NCBI RefSeq assembly: GCF_001522545.3
Contig: NC_031777.1
Location: forward strand, 725,074-789,073
From: Parus major
Lineage: Eukaryota > Chordata > Aves > Passeriformes > Paridae
Length of the DNA: 64,000 nucleotides
Reading direction: 5' to 3'
Part shown: piece by piece, positions 61,513 to 64,000 of the stretch
Layout of the letters: every line of letters starts with the position of its first letter
Numbering within the stretch: position 1 is the first letter of the stretch
The notes under the pieces: generated by a model
Database searches by the model: none
Told to the model about the DNA's origin: nothing
Seen by the model: only the letters and a program-made list of their open reading frames with translations
Program-made: the position numbers and the translations under genes

Positions 61513-61640
61513 CAGTATCCTAGAATGGGTTGGGTTGGAAGGGAGCTTGGAGCTCATCTTGTTCCAAGCCCCCTGCCATGAGCAGGGACACCTTCCACTA
61601 GATCAGGTTGCTGAAAGACCCATCCAGCCTGGTCTTCTAT
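61513..61640 (-). mobile_element. CR1 LINE fragment
   Basis: The sequence agaatgggttgggttggaag, then ccctgccatgagcagggaca, ccttccactagatcaggttg and ccatccagcctggtcttcta, is the familiar antisense 3' end of avian CR1 elements. It is truncated and non-coding, and it sits in the DNM3 3' region. It is one of the best signs that the sequence is avian. Confidence 0.88.
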
Positions 61641-61998
61641 CACCAAGTGAGTATAAGAATTTGATATTCTGATATCAGAAGTGATATCAGTGATCAGGCA
61701 TTGAACCTGACTTTCCATCAGCTGCCAGTCAGTAACAGAGTTCTGATAAACTGTTGGGATATTGAGGAGTGCTGGCAAGGCAACAATATGGGCTACTCTT
61801 GGTTATTTACAAAAATATACCCAACAGATGCAGCACAGGTTACAGCAGAGAGCAGAGAGCAGTGGAAAGCTGTGTAGAAGAAGAATCATCAAGATATGTT
61901 TTCTATTTTGTAGTAAAAATTGGTATGTCTGTGGTTGTGTTCGTAACCTTTTCTTTTCCTTGAAAGCTGATTCTGTGCATTGGCACTGGAGATGTGGA

Positions 61999-62020
61999 CA
62001 AACAAACAAACAAACAAACA
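61999..62020. repeat. (CAAA)n microsatellite
   Basis: About five and a half copies of CAAA lie in a row. Confidence 0.9.
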
Positions 62021-63812
62021 GCAGCCACTTCAGCAGTCTGCTGCCATCACCATGATGGCAGTGATCTGACAAACTCCATCTTCACCGTGCATCAGATGTC
62101 ACTCCAGACTCCCCAGGCATGTGTCACAAGTACGGGCTTGACAGGAAATTGAAGTTAAGCTAACACACAAATCATGATGCTTTCCCAAGCTCGTCTCTCT
62201 TCTGCAAGCTGAAACATGATTTGCTGCACTGGTGAGCACAGCTAATCAGCAGCCTGGGAATTAATAGGCTAAATCCCCATTTGTTGTTGCTCTTTGATTG
62301 GTTTCTTCCTAACCATAGGGCTACAGCATACTGGAGCCCTACAAGCAGTCTCAATAAATCCATTTATTACACTGATTGTACTGGGGACCTTTGAAACCAC
62401 CAATTGCTTTGCCCAGGGATCTGTAACCATAACTGTAATAGCAGCAATTCATATTTTCTGAAGGAACAAGGCCAAATTCCTCTCTACTTTCATTCTGTTA
62501 ACTCAGAAAGTTCTAAGCTTTAAGGGTGACACTGACCCTAAGTGTTTAAAGTGAAGTAATGCAGTTAAGACAAAAGGTTTTTATAATGCATTAATTTATA
62601 ACGTGCAAAACAAGAGGCAGAGAGGACCCCTGCAAGTGAGCAGCTGCTAAAATAATCCAGGATGCACAGCTGAGCACTTCCCAGAACACAGCTGGATAAA
62701 GCAGCAGTAAACCAAGGTAAAGCAAGGACCATGTAATGCAAAAAGAAAATCTTTACACCGGGGCATTGACTGGCATGTGAAAACATCACAAATATCTCAC
62801 AGCCAAGCCCAGCCCTTGGGGAGCTCAGCTGCCAGTTTAGGCTGGAGCTCTGTGAGCTGGCTCCCACAGTGGGCAGGGGAAGGGAACCCAGGCCCAGCTG
62901 TGCTCTCTCTGTGTCTCTGTGTCCTTCTGTGTCACAGAAGGACCAAAAGCAGTGCTCAGCTCCCTGGATCCTGCACACAGCACATTTCCATCCATTTCCA
63001 TGCACTCACTGTCCCCCAGCGCTGCCCAGGAGTGCAGTGGGAGCAGGAGTGGGAGCAGACACTGGCACAGGCTGCTCTGTCACACCCCAGCCCTCCAAAG
63101 CACCCTGTCCCATCCTGGCTGCAGGCTGGGACGGCTCCATGCTGAGCCCTGTGAGCTGGGGCACCCCAACCTGCTCCTCACCAGCCCAGCCAACCTGGCA
63201 CTGCAGCTGCCAGCATGGAAATGAAGCAAAATGTGCCTTGTCCCATGCACACCCTGCTCATTTAACAACATTGCTTAAAACTAGATTTCAGATAAGGAGA
63301 ATTTATAGGAGAAGTAAGCCTCTTGCAAGAGAGACCTGGAAATGTGGGGCCTTCAGAAGAGCTTGGTAAGAAACCACATGGCTTTTCTTTGCCCAGTTTA
63401 GCCATTACAAGAGAAAACAGAAAACCTGGAAGGTGCAAATAAAAGCAAGATTCCTTTCAGCTAAGAGGAAACAAAAAAGCAGCAGATCAAATCAACACAT
63501 GCACAAAACACACACAGAGTCAAGCCCTCCATGTGCTGCAGAGGACTGTGAGCACAGTTGTCTGGGTGGAGATATGTGTCAGTAAGTTAGCTAACATCAG
63601 TTATTGCAGAAGGAAAAGTCAAGGCAGCACAGACCTTCCCCAAACACTGAAGACTTCATAAACAATGTGGGATGGACAGAGTATATCAGTAAAATTGGTT
63701 ACTTGCCTATAGATGTCCATACATGCGACTATACATTGGTTATTGTGACAGTTACCAAGCAATTTGTTTCCACAGATTTGGTTAACAAGGAATGACATGC
63801 CAGAAACTCCTT

Positions 63813-63882
63813 TTAGTCTAACAGGGATGAATCTAACGGACGGATTACAGTGGGCCGAGTAGGTGAAGGGGGTGGTCTTCGA
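63813..63882 (-). CDS. DNM3: DNM3 canonical last exon (dynamin-3 C-terminus), 5' part of gene outside window
   Basis: Dynamin-3 is a large GTPase that pinches membrane necks in endocytosis and acts in postsynaptic spines and megakaryocytes. Only its last coding exon is here. The acceptor is a (CT)15 tract followed by ccag|T. The codons give RRPPPSPTRPTVIRPLDSSL LD and TAA, against RRPPPSPTRPTIIRPLESSL LD in human DNM3 (from memory), so the identity is secure. The first base completes a Ser codon if the upstream exon ends in AG. This piece closes the proline-rich domain, which binds SH3 proteins. The GTPase, middle, PH and GED domains must lie beyond the right edge. Confidence 0.95.
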
Positions 63883-63883
63883 C

Positions 63884-63885
<2 letters not shown>

Positions 63886-63915
<30 letters not shown>
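63886..63915. repeat. DNM3: (GA)15 microsatellite forming a polypyrimidine tract
   Basis: Fifteen GA units on plus, (CT)15 on minus, directly precede the acceptor of the canonical DNM3 last exon. Confidence 0.95.
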
Positions 63916-63917
<2 letters not shown>

Positions 63918-64000
63918 AAACAATGAGCACAAACACAGAGCACACACCTGGCACCTCTGGCTGTTGTTACAGGGACATGCACGTGCTCACACACACAACA
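63916..64000 (-). other. DNM3: DNM3 last intron (partial)
   Basis: Intronic sequence upstream of the last exon, including a short CA-rich stretch near the right edge. No exon is visible before the window ends. Confidence 0.6.

Larger units (their letters stand above)
59866..63812 (-). other. DNM3: DNM3 3' untranslated region or introns
   Basis: This is sequence downstream of the canonical stop codon. Human DNM3 has a long 3' untranslated region, so much of it may be transcribed. AATAAA signals on the minus strand are visible near 62,363, 61,187 and 60,991. It also holds a CR1 fragment, a (CAAA)n run and a CpG-bearing block near 60,335-60,440. No additional exon was recognised. Confidence 0.5.

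Noticed and set aside
63886..63915. CRISPR-like or other array from regular repeats
   Set aside because: It is a simple GA microsatellite. No array of spaced repeats occurs anywhere in the window.

Overview
The window is vertebrate nuclear DNA, most likely from a bird. It has large spliced genes with GT-AG introns, CpG-rich promoters, two fragments that look like avian CR1 retroposons (about 1,150-1,260 and 61,513-61,640), and introns that are short for a vertebrate. It carries the segment known in human 1q24.3 (DNM3-PIGC-SUCO-FASLG) in inverted orientation. There are no bacterial-type features.

Layout: 1-5,380 is intergenic, with a CpG-rich patch at the left edge. 5,380-43,410 holds the complete SUCO gene on the minus strand. 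I could join 24 coding exons with correct splice sites and phases into one open frame of 1,248 codons, against about 1,254 in human from memory. Positions 42,890-44,110 are a CpG-island promoter. 44,110-52,690 is GC-rich intergenic DNA without a convincing gene. 52,906-53,784 is the single-exon PIGC coding region on the plus strand, with a poly(A) signal at 53,868. 53,890-57,990 is intergenic. From 57,990 to the right edge lies the 3' end of DNM3 on the minus strand. It has a last exon whose tail closely matches the dynamin-3 C-terminus (63,813-63,882) and two further candidate last exons (59,805-59,865 and 58,150-58,186) in the same splice phase, each with its own poly(A) signal.

Roles: SUCO and PIGC both act at the endoplasmic reticulum. 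SUCO is a SUN-domain membrane protein needed for ER protein homeostasis and bone matrix secretion. PIGC is a subunit of the enzyme that starts GPI-anchor synthesis. DNM3 is a membrane-scission GTPase. They are neighbours by conserved synteny, not as an operon.

The most interesting points are the three in-phase candidate last exons of DNM3, with a (CT)15 microsatellite serving as the polypyrimidine tract of one of them; a GC-AG intron and a 21-nt microexon in SUCO; an identical 67-bp tandem duplication about 100 bp upstream of SUCO exon 11; and a second promoter-like element upstream of SUCO. I found nothing that looks like a wholly new biological system.
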